A DNA stretch of 64,000 bases from Flavobacteriales bacterium (GCA_021741155.1 JAIOYP010000001.1:62001-126000), one strand, 5' to 3'; shown: positions 42,095 through 52,197, numbered from the stretch's first letter. Notes: generated from the sequence alone by a model not told the origin. Numbers and translations: made by a program.

Positions 42095-42679
42095 ATGCGA
42101 GTATCTGCCCTAAGTGATCAGGAACTGATCCGTCTATACGTTCAAGGAGAAGAAATTTGTTTTGAAGAATTGGTTAACCGCCATAAGGATAGGTTATTTA
42201 CCTACTTGGTCCTGCTGTTGAAGGATCGGAATCTTGCCCACGATTTTTTTCAAGATACCTTGGTTAAGGTGATTCAAACCTTGAAGTCTGGTAAATATTT
42301 GGAGGAAGGAAAATTCCGTCCATGGATGTTGAAAATTGCGCACAATCTGGTTGTGGATCATTTCCGCAGGGAGAAGAAGATGCGGATGCAACACTCTACC
42401 GATGAGTTTGATGTGTTTTCGGTAATCGGAAGCGAAGATTTGAACCGCGAGGAAATCTACATTCAGGAGACGATTCATTCTGACTTACGTAAGTTGGTGG
42501 CCATGTTGCCTGAAGATCAGAAAGAAGTTTTGTTGATGCGCGTTTATGCTAAAATGCCGTTCAAGGAAATTGCTTGGGTGACTGAAGTGAGCATTAATAC
42601 TTCGTTGGGTAGAATGCGTTATGCGCTTATTAGCCTACGCCAATTGATGGAAAAACACAACGTGAAGCTGGCGGCTTAA
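42095..42679 (+). CDS. ECF-type RNA polymerase sigma-70 factor
   Basis: The 194-residue product has region 2 (FEELVNRHKDRLFTYLVLLL, ARDFFQDTL-like AHDFFQDTLVKV, KIAHNLVVDHFRREKK) and region 4 (LPEDQKEVLLMRVYAKMPFK, then EIAWVTEVSINTSLGRMRYAL). No anti-sigma gene is adjacent. Such factors direct RNA polymerase to a small regulon; the signal is unknown. It is monocistronic with its own terminator. Confidence 0.93.
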   Translation: MRVSALSDQELIRLYVQGEEICFEELVNRHKDRLFTYLVLLLKDRNLAHDFFQDTLVKVIQTLKSGKYLEEGKFRPWMLKIAHNLVVDHFRREKKMRMQHSTDEFDVFSVIGSEDLNREEIYIQETIHSDLRKLVAMLPEDQKEVLLMRVYAKMPFKEIAWVTEVSINTSLGRMRYALISLRQLMEKHNVKLAA

Positions 42680-42704
42680 TCCGACAGAAATAGAGCACAG
42701 CGAT

Positions 42705-42737
42705 GAAGCGCCCCGAGAGATTGGGGTGCTTTTTTTT
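42705..42737 (+). terminator. Terminator of the sigma factor gene
   Basis: AGCGCCCCGA and TTGGGGTGCT pair around a short loop and are followed by a run of seven or more T. Confidence 0.85.
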
Positions 42738-42968
42738 ATGTATGAAATGTTGAGCTCGCTTGATGGATTCTTTGTAAAGGAACACAGGTTCTCGTGTGGC
42801 TCGAATGCGCTGATGAAACGGATTTACAATGACTCGTAGAGCGGAGAGAGGTAAAGAGGAAATACAACGTGAAGCGCTCCAATATATTCTGGCATTTTGA
42901 GGTATCGCAGCAACTTTTTTTTGTATTCAATTCATCCCCAACTCCTATAAATCGGAGCTGCGGGTGAG

Positions 42969-43958
42969 TTAAACTCCCAACCTCACAATAAGGTCAGCCA
43001 TTCTATTCGAATATCCAGCCTCGTTGTCGTACCACCCTACCACTTTCACCATCTTGCCGATAACTGAAGTGAGTTCCGAATCGAAAATACAGCTATGAGG
43101 ATTGCTGATGATATCGCACGAAACGATGGGTTCATCGGTGTATTCGAGAATGCCTTTCATGGGGCCATCTGCGGCAGCTTTAAAGAGGGCATTTACGCCT
43201 GCCTCGTCAATATCTGAACGCACAATGCAGGTTAGGTCTGTAAGCGAACCGTTGAGCACAGGGACGCGAATACCGGCACCGCCCAAATGTCCTTCTAAGT
43301 GTGGGAATATTCTACCCAATGCCTTGGCAGCACCTGTTGATGTTGGGATGATGGAATTTGCTGCTGCACGCGCTCTTCTCAAATCGGAGTGTGGCGAATC
43401 GTGCAAGCGCTGGTCGCCTGTATAAGAATGAACCGTAGAAACGAAAATGCTTTCTACATGCACCGCGTCTTCCAGCACCTTTACCATTGGCCCTGCACAA
43501 TTGGTGGTACAAGATGCGTTGCTGATGATTTCCGATTTCAAGTCAATCACATCATCATTCACCCCAAGTACTACCGAAGGAATGTCTTTATCCTTTGCTG
43601 GTGCAGAAATAACTACCTGCTTAGCTCCTGCTCTCAAATGCGCAGATGCAGAAGCTCTATCTCTAAAAAGGCCAGTTGATTCTATCACCACATCCACTTT
43701 CAGTTCTTTCCATGGTAGCTTGGATGGGTCTCGTTCTGCAAAAACCTGCACATCTTTTCCGTTGAAACGGATGGCGTTGGTCTTCGGCTCCACTGTTCCA
43801 TCAAACTGACGGTGAACCGAGTCATACTTAAAGAGATGTGCCAATGTTTTTACATCTGTAAGGTCGTTAATGGCCACCACCTCCACTCCTTGCTTCTTTA
43901 GCAAGGCACGCATGGTTATTCTTCCAATTCTTCCAAAACCGTTTATCGCTACTCTCAT
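42969..43958 (-). CDS. gapA: Glyceraldehyde-3-phosphate dehydrogenase
   Basis: GAPDH oxidises glyceraldehyde-3-phosphate to 1,3-bisphosphoglycerate with NAD. The 329-residue product has NGFGRIGR (NAD loop), the catalytic Cys150 in SNASCTTNC, the HSYTGDQRLHDSPH segment and the C-terminal WYDNEAGYSNR. The 42680-42968 gap before it holds only the sigma factor terminator. It is monocistronic. Confidence 0.96.
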   Translation of the reverse strand: MRVAINGFGRIGRITMRALLKKQGVEVVAINDLTDVKTLAHLFKYDSVHRQFDGTVEPKTNAIRFNGKDVQVFAERDPSKLPWKELKVDVVIESTGLFRDRASASAHLRAGAKQVVISAPAKDKDIPSVVLGVNDDVIDLKSEIISNASCTTNCAGPMVKVLEDAVHVESIFVSTVHSYTGDQRLHDSPHSDLRRARAAANSIIPTSTGAAKALGRIFPHLEGHLGGAGIRVPVLNGSLTDLTCIVRSDIDEAGVNALFKAAADGPMKGILEYTDEPIVSCDIISNPHSCIFDSELTSVIGKMVKVVGWYDNEAGYSNRMADLIVRLGV

Positions 43959-44007
43959 TTCATCATAATTTTAGATTCAAAATACGTCTATCTATTCTAA
44001 ACATGGA

Positions 44008-44096
44008 ATAGCCACAGAAACACAGAAAGCACAGAAGTTTTCACAGAGCAAAAAGTCTTTTCCTTTCTCTGTGAAAATCTGTGTTTCTGTGGCTAT
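44008..44096. repeat. ATAGCCACAGAAACACAGA inverted intergenic repeat
   Basis: ATAGCCACAGAAACACAGA at the left pairs exactly with TCTGTGTTTCTGTGGCTAT at the right (19 bases). Inside are further paired blocks TTTTCACAGAG and CTCTGTGAAAA. This is the cleanest copy of the family seen at 12496 and 3693. Confidence 0.85.
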
Positions 44097-44140
44097 AAGA
44101 TGTTCGTTTAAACTGAGACTCATGCGCAAAAAAGCAGGTT

Positions 44141-44173
44141 AAAAAAAAGCCTCCCGAAATATCGGGAGGCTTA
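44141..44173 (-). terminator. Terminator of the M43 metalloprotease gene
   Basis: On the minus strand AGCCTCCCGATATTTCGGGAGGCT is followed by eight T. It starts about 23 bases after the stop codon at 44196. Confidence 0.9.
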
Positions 44174-44195
44174 GCAATTCGATTGCAAACTATTA

Positions 44196-47045
44196 TCAGT
44201 TCTTAACGATTTTCTTCATAATCATGTCGTTATCAACTAAAATACGGAGGTAATAAACACCTACGCTGTAGTTAGACATGTCAACATCAAATCGGTGTGT
44301 ACCGTTGCTCATGTTTCTTGAGAACAATGGGTTTACATTTTTTCCAAGTACATCAATCACTTCCATCGTTACGTTAGCATCGTCTAGCAACGTCATGCTT
44401 ACCGTTGTAAGTCCAGCAGTTGGGTTTGGCGCAACATTTAGGTCGATAATGCTCTCCAATTCTTCCATTCCCAGTGGGCTATTAGAAATAGTGATGTCAT
44501 CGATATAGAAGTTGTTGCTAGGTTCTGCACCAGAAATCCAACGAAACTTAACACGCACGTTTGGTTTGTTTGCGAATGTGCCTAGAGCAGCACTAGTGTC
44601 TGTCCAAGTACTAGTGGCGTTAGGTACGTAGCTGCCACTAGCAAAACCAGCATTGGTAAGGTCGAACTTTGAAAGAGTCAATTTTTTCTGCCAAGATTCA
44701 CCACAATCATCAGAAAACATAACTCTTAACTCGTCCTGAGGATTGCTGTTGGAAGCAGCTCCTGAATAACGGAATTTCAAGGTTGGACTGTCGATAGTAC
44801 TTAAATCGTATGATGGAGAAATCAATTCATCAATCTCTTCTCCCCAATTATACAAATTGTTCATTCTTACAGATTCCCATCCAGTACTTCCAGCGTTTGG
44901 TCCTTTATACCATTCCCACTTGTTATCTGTACCATCCTGATTGAAAACAACATAATCGTCTAAGAAATCCTGCTCAGACCAGAAGCTTTCTACGTAACCC
45001 CATGAGCTTTGGAACTGTGCTGTAGATGAGCTTACGATAATCATATCATTTGCAGTTCTTGTGTTTGAACCAATACCATTGCTTACCTGCAACGACACAT
45101 CATATACTCCTGGAGTGTTATAGCTGATGTTGGTTGGATTTGCATTGGTAGAAGACCCTGGGTTTCCTCCTTCAAATGTCCAAGCGTAAGCATCAACCGA
45201 ACCGTTGTAAGCACTTTCCTCAAAATCAACACTTTCATTCACACAAATCATTTTTTGTGTAGCAAAATCGCCAGATTGATCGAAGTAGAATCCTGCGATT
45301 GGAGCACATTCTGGAACGGTGTATGGATCGGCTGTTCCTGTGTTTTCCAAATTTTCTTGAGAAATCATATAAGAACGGTATCCCGGACCTGTTGCATCAC
45401 CATGCAGCGTAAAGTCCATTCTCGCCTTTTGACCTCTTGTAAAGATATTCATGCAGAAATCTGATGAATAATCCATGTAGTTGTCGAACATCTCTCCATC
45501 TGGGTTATTCGGATCACATACGTGAAGTTTGTGTGGTTGCGTGTGAAGTGGAGAACCCACGTTGCCGCAGATATTGAAATTCGGAGCTTGGGCAGTAGGC
45601 GTATCAAATACGTTATCTGAACCACATTCCGAGTCTCCCCAAATATGGATAAGGCTCAACCAGTGACCAACTTCGTGCGTTGCTGTTCTACCACCACTGC
45701 TAGCTGTGTTGATATTACTGGAAAGAACTGCGATTCCGTCTGTCGACAACAAACCTGTTCCTGGGAATTGAGCATAACCCAAAATTACTCCTCCTACAGC
45801 ACTCTCCATGGCGATGTTACCCACCGACCAGATATTCAAATAGCTATAAGCATTCCAATAGCTTTCAGCTTTAAAACCTGTTCCGTCATTGGCATCACGT
45901 GTCTTTGATGTGAACTTTCGAACAACACCATCGGTACAATTTCCAAGTGGGTCTTTGGTAGCCAATCTGAACTCAATATTACAATCTGCAGGTACATAGC
46001 TTCCTTGCTGATCGATGGTAGAAGTTACTGGCCATAAACCACCAACAAGCACATCTCCTGTGTATCCAAGACCATCTGTTTTCACATTCACACGATGGTT
46101 GCCATAAACAATTGTAACCTGCGTAAACTGCAATGTCAACGAACCCTCAGCAACAAAGCTTTCGGTACTTACCACGTTGCCGCTTCCATCAAACACATCA
46201 TACATCAAATCAGCATCAAATACTTGCAATGTGTCTGTTGGAACCAATGGAAATTGAGCATTCCCAAAAAGAACCAACGTGAGTTCAGCAGACCATGTGG
46301 TGTCTGTATCTACTCCATTCCAGCTAGTTGTGAAAGTAGGTTCTGATGTGTAGTTCAATGATGGAACGGTTGCTCCATTAACTGTAAAGTTTGGTGCCTG
46401 AGCGAATACGGATTGATTCACGTATTGGGCACTCAATCCATTCTGTGCATTAACGGCCTGCCGAAAAGCCATGGCTATATCTGTTGTATCAGCATTGTTT
46501 GAAATGTTCACCTCAATTACGTTATCGAAATTCGGAACAAGTGTATCTGCCAATCCTCCCGATCCATTGTTAAAATGGAAGGCGAAGCTTTCTCCATATC
46601 TGTTATACAACTTAACGTATGCCGAATCGTCTACATACGAAGCAATGTCATCAGAATTGAATACAAAATGTGTGTATTCAGTATCTCCATAAAAACGCTG
46701 TGGTGTATTTACTGTATCTGAGTTCAAACGTCTGTAATCCGCATTCAGCACATCCATTTGTTGCTGCACTTTCGTTAAGCTAATATTCTCTGGCCCTCCG
46801 TCATGAAGAATGTGGAATACAACTGGAATGATTCGCACGCCATTTTCATCTCTGTTTACCGCAACCTTTGGATCAGCCGTATAGCGCTGAATGGCCTCCT
46901 GAAAGTCTTCATACTTAGCTTTTACTTTCGGGTCTTCTAATTGTTGTTTTAGAATAATGTCGGCAGCACATTTATCGTAATTCTGTGCAAATGCCCCAAA
47001 AGCTGTAAATAAAGCAACTGTTGCGAGTAGATATTTTTTCATCAT
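44196..47045 (-). CDS. Secreted M43-type metalloprotease with PKD and T9SS domains
   Basis: The track ORF (989 residues) starts upstream of the promoter; the ATGs at 47045/47042 (MMKKYLLATVALF) give about 949 residues with a signal peptide. The metzincin zinc site is HEVGHWLSLIH with the following GDSECGSD, as in M43 (pappalysin/cytophagalysin) peptidases, preceded by an N-terminal region PVVFHILHDGG. A PKD domain with GVYDVSLQVSNG, a beta-sandwich with YSGAASNSNP, and a C-terminal sorting domain (LNVAPNPTAGLTTV) follow. An additional stretch of about 170 residues is inserted before the zinc site. It is probably surface or secreted. Confidence 0.9.
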   Translation of the reverse strand: MMKKYLLATVALFTAFGAFAQNYDKCAADIILKQQLEDPKVKAKYEDFQEAIQRYTADPKVAVNRDENGVRIIPVVFHILHDGGPENISLTKVQQQMDVLNADYRRLNSDTVNTPQRFYGDTEYTHFVFNSDDIASYVDDSAYVKLYNRYGESFAFHFNNGSGGLADTLVPNFDNVIEVNISNNADTTDIAMAFRQAVNAQNGLSAQYVNQSVFAQAPNFTVNGATVPSLNYTSEPTFTTSWNGVDTDTTWSAELTLVLFGNAQFPLVPTDTLQVFDADLMYDVFDGSGNVVSTESFVAEGSLTLQFTQVTIVYGNHRVNVKTDGLGYTGDVLVGGLWPVTSTIDQQGSYVPADCNIEFRLATKDPLGNCTDGVVRKFTSKTRDANDGTGFKAESYWNAYSYLNIWSVGNIAMESAVGGVILGYAQFPGTGLLSTDGIAVLSSNINTASSGGRTATHEVGHWLSLIHIWGDSECGSDNVFDTPTAQAPNFNICGNVGSPLHTQPHKLHVCDPNNPDGEMFDNYMDYSSDFCMNIFTRGQKARMDFTLHGDATGPGYRSYMISQENLENTGTADPYTVPECAPIAGFYFDQSGDFATQKMICVNESVDFEESAYNGSVDAYAWTFEGGNPGSSTNANPTNISYNTPGVYDVSLQVSNGIGSNTRTANDMIIVSSSTAQFQSSWGYVESFWSEQDFLDDYVVFNQDGTDNKWEWYKGPNAGSTGWESVRMNNLYNWGEEIDELISPSYDLSTIDSPTLKFRYSGAASNSNPQDELRVMFSDDCGESWQKKLTLSKFDLTNAGFASGSYVPNATSTWTDTSAALGTFANKPNVRVKFRWISGAEPSNNFYIDDITISNSPLGMEELESIIDLNVAPNPTAGLTTVSMTLLDDANVTMEVIDVLGKNVNPLFSRNMSNGTHRFDVDMSNYSVGVYYLRILVDNDMIMKKIVKN

Positions 47046-47101
47046 AGTCTGTATTCTGAATATCGTATTACGGTTAAGGTTAAATGAAAACCGTTGAAGG
47101 G

Positions 47102-47109
47102 CAAATATA
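47102..47109 (-). promoter_or_regulatory. -7 box (TATATTTG) for the M43 metalloprotease
   Basis: TATATTTG on the minus strand matches TAnnTTTG. It is about 57 bases before the ATG at 47045 and lies inside the long ORF, supporting the shorter start. Confidence 0.6.
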
Positions 47110-47205
47110 GAAAAAGAAGTAGGGGCTGAAGTGTCTTTTCGGTGCTTATTCGCTCCAAAAAACATCCAATAATTACACTTCTAACGCCTTGATCTTCAAT
47201 GAATT

Positions 47206-48078
47206 TCAGAAAAGATGCTTTTCTGCATGGTAGGATGAACGTACCAATGGGCCGCTAGAAACGAACTTAAAGCCCATTTCGAGGCCTTGTATCTCGTACT
47301 TTTTGAACTGCTCTGGAGTAACAAATTCCGCAACAGGAAGATGATTCTTGGTTGGCTGCAAGTATTGCCCTAATGTTAAGATGTCAACTCCTACACTTCG
47401 GAGGTCTTCCATGGTCTCAAACACCTCGTCTTCTGTCTCTCCAAGACCAAGCATCACTCCTGATTTGGTCTTCATTCCAGCATCTTTCAAGCGCTTCAGA
47501 ACCTCCAAGCTTCTGTCGTATTTCGCTTGAATTCGAACTTGTTTTGTCAGTCTTCTTACCGTTTCGAGATTATGCGAAACAATCTCCGGTGCCACATCAA
47601 TAACCCGTTGAAGATTCTCCCATTTACCTGCAAAATCAGGAATCAAGGTTTCTAAAGTCGTACCCGGACTGTGCTTTCTCACCGCACGAATGGTTGCGGC
47701 CCAAACCTCCGAACCGCCATCGGCCAAATCGTCTCTATCAACAGAAGTGATAACGGCATGCTTCACTTCCATCAACTTGATGCTCTGCGCCACATTATAA
47801 GGTTCAGAAATATCCACTTGCTCTGGCCTACCTGTACTCACCGCACAGAATCCGCAAGAACGGGTGCACACATTTCCAAGAATCATAAAGGTGGCCGTTC
47901 CAGCACCCCAGCATTCGCCCATATTCGGGCAATTTCCGCTTTGGCAAATGGTGTGAAGCTTATGCTCATCCACCAATCCACGTACTTTTTGAAACTCCTT
48001 ACCAGTTGGCAGTTTTACTCGTAGCCATTTCGGTTTCGGGACCCTTTGCTCTGCCTCTTCCAACTTAATTTCACTCAT
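47206..48078 (-). CDS. lipA: Lipoyl synthase
   Basis: LipA is a radical SAM enzyme that inserts two sulfurs into octanoyl groups on lipoyl domains. The 290-residue product has the auxiliary-cluster cysteines [12 protein letters not shown] and the SAM-cluster motif CTRSCGFC. The C-terminal [10 protein letters not shown] contains the conserved RSSYxA serine. It starts inside the stop of the upstream gene (TAATG), so the two are coupled. Confidence 0.97.
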   Translation of the reverse strand: MSEIKLEEAEQRVPKPKWLRVKLPTGKEFQKVRGLVDEHKLHTICQSGNCPNMGECWGAGTATFMILGNVCTRSCGFCAVSTGRPEQVDISEPYNVAQSIKLMEVKHAVITSVDRDDLADGGSEVWAATIRAVRKHSPGTTLETLIPDFAGKWENLQRVIDVAPEIVSHNLETVRRLTKQVRIQAKYDRSLEVLKRLKDAGMKTKSGVMLGLGETEDEVFETMEDLRSVGVDILTLGQYLQPTKNHLPVAEFVTPEQFKKYEIQGLEMGFKFVSSGPLVRSSYHAEKHLF

Positions 48079-48914
48079 TATCTATACCACTTTACACCAA
48101 AATTGACCGCCATATAAAACGTCAAATAGTATGGATCATTCTTAATCTTAGCCATCATAGGCACGTCTCTTACATAATAGTCTATGATGATTCCAGCTTC
48201 TAAGCTTCTTACCGCCTTTTGCTTTCTTCCGTACTCAAAACTGAACCCAAACTTCCCGTACATACCTGGATAGAATCCCATTTTATCGATTCCCTTGAAA
48301 ACAGATGCGCGACCATAAATGCTTTCCTGTGTATGTGCCAGATTTCCTTGTTCATCTCTTTTTTCTGGGTCGTACCTTTCTGTAGTGACATATTCATACG
48401 GAACAGACGGATGTCCAATTTCTAGATATATTGGTTTAGCCCAAGCCATGGAAAAACCACCGATATACAAGTACCTTATTTCAACACCTTTATCAAATTT
48501 GGCATACAGAACGTTGTGTCTTCCGTAACCAAATCGCGTGACTACGACCTGATTTAACTCACCATACTTGTAGCTGTTTGAATTCTCGTAATACGGATTA
48601 ACCGAACGAATTTCCTTTGGATGTTCCATGCTCACAGCTTCCACCTCAAAAACACGTTTTCGCAAGAAGGTTTTGTTCTTGGATCTACGTAAAAGCAGTC
48701 CCCAGCCTCGTGTATGAAGCATAGCTCCACCCGTAAATTCCTGCTTCATCAACACTTGCGTGTCATCGAAGGAGCGGTCCTTAATTTTATCGGCAACAGA
48801 ACCTTTCGGAACAGGAGGAAGCTGCATTTCATCATCGTCTTGAGCTACGGCAAACTGAACCGAGCCCAATGCGAATGAGAAAATCAATACTGCGTAAACA
48901 AGCTTCCAGTACAT
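48078..48914 (-). CDS. Conserved outer-membrane-like protein of unknown function
   Basis: Started at ATG 48912-48914 ([10 protein letters not shown]), the product is 278 residues with a signal peptide to about FAVAQ. The rest is rich in aromatic and beta segments ([26 protein letters not shown]) and ends in an aromatic-Arg terminus (VKWYR), as in small beta-barrels. The track start at 48944 lies upstream of the -7 box, so the shorter start is preferred. It is directly before lipA with one-base overlap. Function is unknown. Confidence 0.75.
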   Translation of the reverse strand: MYWKLVYAVLIFSFALGSVQFAVAQDDDEMQLPPVPKGSVADKIKDRSFDDTQVLMKQEFTGGAMLHTRGWGLLLRRSKNKTFLRKRVFEVEAVSMEHPKEIRSVNPYYENSNSYKYGELNQVVVTRFGYGRHNVLYAKFDKGVEIRYLYIGGFSMAWAKPIYLEIGHPSVPYEYVTTERYDPEKRDEQGNLAHTQESIYGRASVFKGIDKMGFYPGMYGKFGFSFEYGRKQKAVRSLEAGIIIDYYVRDVPMMAKIKNDPYYLTFYMAVNFGVKWYR

Positions 48915-48919
48915 TCGTG

Positions 48920-48927
48920 CAAAGTTA
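48920..48927 (-). promoter_or_regulatory. -7 box (TAACTTTG) almost abutting the outer-membrane-like gene
   Basis: TAACTTTG on the minus strand matches TAnnTTTG, 5 bases before the ATG. A leaderless or very short leader is implied for the outer-membrane-like/lipA message. Confidence 0.55.
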
Positions 48928-48954
48928 CAATAACTCATCGCCACAACTTACATC

Positions 48955-49365
48955 ATGGCCACATCTCATGTCATATATCTTGGAGAACTGAGTATCGAGG
49001 CAACTCACCTCCAAAGTTCATCCACGATAAAAACCGATGCTCCAACAGATAACAATGGTTTAGGAAGAACGTTCTCTCCAACCGATTTATTGGCCACATC
49101 GTTAGCCACGTGCATGCTTACCATTATGGGAATTCGAGCAAACGAATCCTCGTTAAACATCGAAGGAACAAACGCCACCGTGACCAAAATAATGGATTCT
49201 AACCCAAGAAGGGTTGCAGAAGTACAAGTGGAATTTGAAATTGTTGACCGAGGACTAACTCAAGTTCAGAAAACCGTGTTAGAAAAGGCGGCACTGACGT
49301 GCCCAGTCGCACTCAGCCTAAGCGAATCGCTCAAACAGACCGTTTCCTTCCGTTATCGGAAGTGA
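48955..49365 (+). CDS. OsmC family peroxiredoxin-like protein
   Basis: OsmC/Ohr proteins reduce organic or fatty-acid peroxides with two cysteines. The 136-residue product has both: LATCMLTIMGIRA and ALTCPVALSLS. The N-terminal beta region has GRTFSPTDLLATSLA. It is divergent from the outer-membrane-like gene. Thiol donor unknown. Confidence 0.9.
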   Translation: MATSHVIYLGELSIEATHLQSSSTIKTDAPTDNNGLGRTFSPTDLLATSLATCMLTIMGIRANESSLNIEGTNATVTKIMDSNPRRVAEVQVEFEIVDRGLTQVQKTVLEKAALTCPVALSLSESLKQTVSFRYRK

Positions 49366-49370
49366 AGTCA

Positions 49371-49502
49371 TTAGCTGTTAACGCCCTGCTCAACAGGAAC
49401 GTCTGCCTTTCCGTAAGCTGGGCAGCTTTCTGTCGTTCTGCATGAAGAGAAAATCATTGCAATAACAGTAAGAGCTGCAAAGAAGATGGCTGACTTTTTC
49501 AA
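49371..49502 (-). CDS. Small lipoprotein (43 residues) missed by the ORF track
   Basis: A TTG-start frame (TTG AAA AAG TCA GCC) encodes MKKSAIFFAALTVIAMIFSS, then CRTTESCPAYGKADVPVEQG and a short end. It has a full lipoprotein signal with lipobox FSSC (Cys21) and a second Cys in ESCPAYGKA. I recall very similar tiny lipoproteins with a CPAY motif in Flavobacteriia. It fills most of the otherwise empty gap 49366-49667. No ATG precedes the lipobox except an internal one at residue 16, too late for a signal. Confidence 0.7.
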   Translation of the reverse strand: MKKSAIFFAALTVIAMIFSSCRTTESCPAYGKADVPVEQGVNS

Positions 49503-49667
49503 AATTGTGGTGGTTTATTTGTTGATATGAGCTTAAAACGACTTCAAGATACTGTTTGTTGCCAAAAGTGCTGCAAATTTATCCTTTGAATTCCAGTTAC
49601 GCGATTTACTTAATAAGGTTTGCGTATAGTTTTCAACATGAGTTATGGAAAAACAGACATTTGAGAG

Positions 49668-50357
49668 ATGACAGAAGTGAAACCTAAAATAGAAGCTAGT
49701 TGGCAGAAGCTTCTTTCTACCGAATTTGAAGCTGATTACTTTTCCACACTTCGCAATTTTCTCGTGGAAGAAAAGAAAACGGAAACCGTTTATCCGCCAG
49801 GCTCATTAATTTTCAATGCCTTTGACCATACTCCAGTGGAGAATGTAAAAGCTGTGATTTTAGGGCAAGATCCTTATCATGGACCCAATCAAGCCCATGG
49901 ACTTTGCTTTTCTGTGAATGATGGAATTGTTCCTCCTCCGTCTTTGAAAAACATATTCAAAGAGTTGAAAACTGACATAGGAATGGATGCACCCGCATCT
50001 GGCAACCTGACTAAATGGGCCGACCAAGGTGTTCTTCTTATGAATGCAACTTTGACGGTTCGTGCTCACAATGCCGGTTCGCATCAAGGAAAAGGCTGGG
50101 AACAGTTTACCGATGCCGCCATCCAAAAGCTATCGAACGAGCGAAAGAATCTCGTATTTCTACTTTGGGGGAAATTTGCGCAAAACAAATCTTCGCTCAT
50201 CAATACCGAAAACGGACATTTGATTTTGAAAGCGCCTCACCCCTCGCCTTTTTCGGCACATACGGGTTTTTTGGGCTGCAAGCATTTTTCAAAAACCAAC
50301 AATTTCCTGAAAGAAAGGGGAATTACTCCAATTGACTGGAACCTAAATACACAATGA
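49668..50357 (+). CDS. ung: Uracil-DNA glycosylase
   Basis: Ung removes uracil from DNA. The 229-residue product has the catalytic motif GQDPYHGPNQAHGLCFSV (Asp and the water-activating region) and HPSPFSAHTGFLGCKHF (catalytic His and DNA intercalation loop). Length and motifs match family 1. Stands alone. Confidence 0.97.
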   Translation: MTEVKPKIEASWQKLLSTEFEADYFSTLRNFLVEEKKTETVYPPGSLIFNAFDHTPVENVKAVILGQDPYHGPNQAHGLCFSVNDGIVPPPSLKNIFKELKTDIGMDAPASGNLTKWADQGVLLMNATLTVRAHNAGSHQGKGWEQFTDAAIQKLSNERKNLVFLLWGKFAQNKSSLINTENGHLILKAPHPSPFSAHTGFLGCKHFSKTNNFLKERGITPIDWNLNTQ

Positions 50358-50385
50358 TCTGTCATAAATACGTTCTGATTTATTG

Positions 50386-52140
50386 ATGCGATTTCGCCAC
50401 ATACTTACATTGATTGTGCTGCTTTTAGCTGTGCAGTTTTCATTTGGGCAAAAACGTGTGCGACTAATAGTTAAGCAGCAGAACGAGGTAATTGCCCCTA
50501 AGAAATTGAACCGCATTGGGCGGCTTAAGGAATTCTACCCCGATTCGATGGCCGCGCTGAAAGCCATGAATGAACTGCTCATTCTACTACGCGAACGAGG
50601 TTTCTCTGCCGCAGGAATCGACCACCAAACGTGGAAAAAGGATACGGCAGTTGCCCAGCTTCACATTGGCAATCAGTACAGATTTAAGCAAATTGATGCT
50701 GGCAATGTTCCGAAGGAGGTGATGCGAAGAATTGGCTTCAAGGAACAGCAGTTTGAGGAAAGCAGCATGAGCGGAAAGCGCTTTTCGAACCTAAAAAAAC
50801 GAATCGTCCGCTTTTATGAAAACCGCGGATATCCCTTTGCACAAGTTGGATTAGATAGTATATCGCTCAAGAACGAATTACTTTTTGCAAGGCTTAAACT
50901 GGAGAAGAATCGCGAGTTTAAGATTGATAGCGTCATCATTAAAGGAACCGCTCGTATCCAACCAAAATACCTCCAAAACTATCTTGGAATTAAAAGGAAA
51001 TCGCTTTACAACGAAAGTCGCATTAAGCCGATTTCCACCAGAGTAAAGGAGATTGCTTTTGTGTCGGAAGTCAAGCCGCCAGAAGTGGTTTTCAGAGAAG
51101 GCAAGGCAGACCTTTATGTTTATCTAGATAAGAAACGCGCCAGTCAGTTTGATGGAATTCTGGGTGTACTTCCAAGCAGCGAAAGCCCGGGAAAGGTGCT
51201 GGTAACTGGAGAGTTGAGCCTTAAGCTATTGAGTGCATTCAGACGCGGGGAATTGATTGACCTTTCTTGGCGAAAGATGCAGGCTAGGACGCAAAACCTG
51301 AATATTCATCTCGCTTATCCCTTCCTTTTCAATACCAGCTTTGGTTTAGATGGAACGTTTGAATTGTACAAACGCGATACGCTGTATCTCAATCTTCGTG
51401 GAATTATCGGCATTCAATATCACCTGATCGGCAACGACCACATCAAAATTTTTGCTGACATCCGGTCCACGAATGTGTTGGCGACATCTACTCTTTCTTC
51501 TACAGCTACCATCAACCCGAATAATGTGGATTCGCGCACGCAACTTTATGGTTTCGGCTACAAAATGCAGCGACTGGATTATCGTTTGAATCCAAGAAAA
51601 GGCTTTGATCTGTATGCCGAAGCCAGCGCAGGAACCAAGAAAATTTTGCCCGATGCCTCCATCGAAGTAGATAGATATGCTGGACTCAAACTAAATTCTT
51701 TTCAGCTGAATGCAGTACTGCAAGCATCCTATTTCATTCCCATTCCTAATAGAAGTACCATTATGATTAGAGGAAATGGCGGCTACATGCGTAGCGATAA
51801 TCTCTTTGAAAGTGAGGCATTCCGAATTGGAGGACTCAAAACGCTTCGAGGTTTTGACGAAGAATCAATCTATGCCACACTTTTCGGAATCGGTACGATT
51901 GAATACCGTTTTCTCCTCGACCCAAACAGTTACCTCTTTGCCTTTTTTGATGGAGCCTATTATGAAAACCGAGCCACCAACAAACGTATTACCGACCGTC
52001 CTTTCGGCTTCGGATTGGGGATTTCGTTCTTCACAAAAATTGGAGTGTTCTCTCTCAACTATGCTTTAGGAAAGCAGTTCAACAACCCTATTGATTTCCG
52101 CGCAGGAAAAATTCACTTCGGAGTTGTGAGTTATTTCTGA
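50386..52140 (+). CDS. Omp85/BamA-TamA-like outer membrane protein
   Basis: The 584-residue product starts at ATG 50386 (track uses a TTG before it) with a signal peptide ending at FSFGQ. One or more POTRA-like segments follow (about 30-240, for example FKIDSVIIKGTARIQPKYLQNYL), then a C-terminal Omp85 barrel. The barrel contains GGLKTLRGFDEESIYAT (the RGF-type loop motif) and ends in an aromatic SYF. It is shorter than BamA, so TamA/FhaC-like or a Bacteroidota-specific Omp85. The cargo is unknown. Confidence 0.87.
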   Translation: MRFRHILTLIVLLLAVQFSFGQKRVRLIVKQQNEVIAPKKLNRIGRLKEFYPDSMAALKAMNELLILLRERGFSAAGIDHQTWKKDTAVAQLHIGNQYRFKQIDAGNVPKEVMRRIGFKEQQFEESSMSGKRFSNLKKRIVRFYENRGYPFAQVGLDSISLKNELLFARLKLEKNREFKIDSVIIKGTARIQPKYLQNYLGIKRKSLYNESRIKPISTRVKEIAFVSEVKPPEVVFREGKADLYVYLDKKRASQFDGILGVLPSSESPGKVLVTGELSLKLLSAFRRGELIDLSWRKMQARTQNLNIHLAYPFLFNTSFGLDGTFELYKRDTLYLNLRGIIGIQYHLIGNDHIKIFADIRSTNVLATSTLSSTATINPNNVDSRTQLYGFGYKMQRLDYRLNPRKGFDLYAEASAGTKKILPDASIEVDRYAGLKLNSFQLNAVLQASYFIPIPNRSTIMIRGNGGYMRSDNLFESEAFRIGGLKTLRGFDEESIYATLFGIGTIEYRFLLDPNSYLFAFFDGAYYENRATNKRITDRPFGFGLGISFFTKIGVFSLNYALGKQFNNPIDFRAGKIHFGVVSYF

Positions 52141-52197
52141 GAAGTGGAAACTTGATTCTTACGAGAAACCTCTATTGCGAAAGAATCAGTTTACGGC

